Part shown: one piece after another, positions 62,897 to 64,000 of the stretch | Numbering within the stretch: position 1 is the first letter of the stretch | How the letters are laid out: each line of letters opens with the position of its first letter | The notes under the pieces: generated by a model | Told to the model about the DNA's origin: nothing | The model's database searches: none | The model's input: only the letters and a program-made list of their open reading frames with translations | Made by a program: the position numbers and the translations under genes | NCBI RefSeq assembly: GCF_013177695.1 | Contig: NZ_WOEY01000127.1 | Span: forward strand, 62,001-126,000 | Reading direction: 5' to 3' | Origin: Paraburkholderia solitsugae | GTDB taxonomy: Bacteria > Pseudomonadota > Gammaproteobacteria > Burkholderiales > Burkholderiaceae | Length of the DNA stretch: 64,000 bases

Positions 62897-63943
62897 TCAA
62901 CGCTCGATCTGCCGATTCCAGCGCGTATCCCACTGCGCGCGATGCGCGTTGATCGTGTCCCAATCCACCACGGTCACTTTCTTCACCAGATCGTCGACGC
63001 TACCGAGGCTTTGCTGCATCGGCGGCGTCATTTTCGCGAGCCGGTTGGTCGGAATCTGCTTGCCGGCCTCGGCCGCTTTTGTCTGAGCCGGCGCGGACAG
63101 GAGGAACTGCGCGAGTTTCTGCGCCAATTGCGGATCCGGGTTGTTGTTGACCACGCACAGGTCGACCAGCAACAACACCGGACCTTCCTTCGGGTTCACA
63201 TAGCCGACCGGAATGCCCTTGTCCTGCAGGTCGCTCACGGCCGTCGGCGTCAACGGGAACAGGCCCGCTTCGCCGGTCTGGACCATTTCGGAAATCTTCG
63301 CCGAGTTCGGCACGTACTCCACGACGTTCGGCCCGACTGTGCTCGCCCATTTCGTGAAGCCCGGTTCGACGTTCTGCTCGCTGCCGCCCATCAAACGGTT
63401 GATCGCCAGAAAGCCGTGCAGGCCGAAGGTGCTGCTCGAAGCGGACTGGAACACCACTTTGCCCTTGTACTTCGGATCGGCAAAGTCCATCCACGAAGTC
63501 GGCGGCGCCCAGCCTTTTTCAGCGAACAGCTTCTTGTTATACGCGATGCCGGTCATGCCGAGTTGCACGCCCGCGCCCATGTCGTCTTTCATGCGCGCGA
63601 ACGGGTAGAGCTCCTTGAGCACCGGCGAGTCGTCGAGCTTCTTGCACACGCCCATGCTGACCGCGCGCGCCATCACGCCGTCGTCGAGAAACACCACATG
63701 GATTTGCGGATTGGCCTTGTTGGCGAGCAGCTTGGCGAGAATGTCCGACGAGGTGCCGGGCACCACGACCACTTTGACGTCGTTGGCTTTCTCGAAGTCG
63801 GGCAAGACCTGGCTCGTATAAGCCTTTTCCATCGGGCCGCCGTTCATGCCGATGTAAATGGTCTTGGTCTCCGACCATGCCGGCGCGGCCGCACCGAATG
63901 CGCACAATGCGGCCAGCGCCGCGATCGTCTTGAACAGTTTCAT
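62897..63943 (-). CDS. ABC transporter extracellular solute-binding protein
   Basis: This 348-residue SBP_bac family protein has a signal peptide (to about 24, AWS-E). Motifs such as TSSDILAKLLANKANPQIHV and YNKKLFAEKGWAPPTSWMDF resemble iron/spermidine-type binding proteins (family 1/8). The start at 63943 is chosen for CAGGAG; a 7-codon longer start lacks one. Partner permease and ATPase genes are not in the window and may lie to the right. Confidence 0.85.
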   Translation of the reverse strand: MKLFKTIAALAALCAFGAAAPAWSETKTIYIGMNGGPMEKAYTSQVLPDFEKANDVKVVVVPGTSSDILAKLLANKANPQIHVVFLDDGVMARAVSMGVCKKLDDSPVLKELYPFARMKDDMGAGVQLGMTGIAYNKKLFAEKGWAPPTSWMDFADPKYKGKVVFQSASSSTFGLHGFLAINRLMGGSEQNVEPGFTKWASTVGPNVVEYVPNSAKISEMVQTGEAGLFPLTPTAVSDLQDKGIPVGYVNPKEGPVLLLVDLCVVNNNPDPQLAQKLAQFLLSAPAQTKAAEAGKQIPTNRLAKMTPPMQQSLGSVDDLVKKVTVVDWDTINAHRAQWDTRWNRQIER

Positions 63944-64000
63944 TGTGAGGCTCCTGAGTTTCATTAAACGATAACGAGGCGATGACTGAGCAATGACCAG

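Overview
The window looks like a chromosomal segment of a high-GC betaproteobacterium, most likely Paraburkholderia/Burkholderia. This rests on gene content and protein style only; no 16S or other marker gene is present. Supporting features are a full tad (Flp) pilus operon, a phasin, DUF2844/DUF3443 proteins, a MocR regulator beside an omega-amino-acid transaminase, EmrAB-OMF efflux under MarR control, and a long intergenic repeat built around a CAAAGAGAAGTAAG core.

Layout. 1-3906 is gene-poor: a roughly 1 kb inverted-repeat element split by an IS3-family insertion sequence (901-3745), which is itself split by an IS110-family element (1823-3427). 3907-9620 holds a small hypothetical gene, a class III transaminase divergent from its MocR regulator, a LysE exporter and a sigma-54 activator. 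9836-22757 is one long minus-strand tad operon, read from two Flp pilins down to tadC. After a 1.07 kb gap, 23830-28644 is a plus-strand membrane-glycosylation set (two GT87/DUF2029 proteins, a GT2, a methyltransferase, a GtrA flippase). 29010-33672 carries a histone-H1-like Lys/Ala repeat protein with a possible ribbon-helix-helix tail, a TetR-regulated MDR oxidoreductase, a glutathione S-transferase and a DUF4410 lipoprotein. 33952-38546 has a 27-residue membrane peptide, a phasin, a DUF2844/DUF3443 pair and a zinc peptidase. 38927-46024 is the transglutaminase-DUF2126 / ATP-grasp-alpha-E / transglutaminase cluster. 46289-50390 is an IclR regulator, a polar amino-acid ABC transporter and a formimidoylglutamase-type ureohydrolase. 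50639-55770 is two MarR regulators followed by an EmrA-EmrB-OMF tripartite pump. 55828-63943 is metabolism and transport: thiolase, GltS, a NupC/Cdd/nucleoside-hydrolase salvage operon, a ketopantoate reductase, a small membrane protein and an ABC binding protein.

How parts work together. The tad genes encode pilin, prepilin peptidase, secretin, platform proteins and motor ATPases. A bEBP with an intact GAFTGA motif lies at the far end, and a correctly spaced -24/-12 element lies upstream of the pilins, so sigma-54 control is plausible. The divergent glycosylation genes may decorate the cell surface or the pilus. Both marR genes and emrA carry nearly the same 14-bp palindrome, so the two MarR proteins probably share one regulon. 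The nucleoside genes form an import-deamination-hydrolysis series.

Most noteworthy are the nested IS110 with a structured 230-nt 5' non-coding region (candidate bridge RNA) containing a sequence complementary to its own insertion site, the repeated MarR operator, the pepsin-like D-T-G-S/D-S-G-S pair in the DUF3443 protein, the H1-like repeat protein, and a 27-residue membrane peptide.
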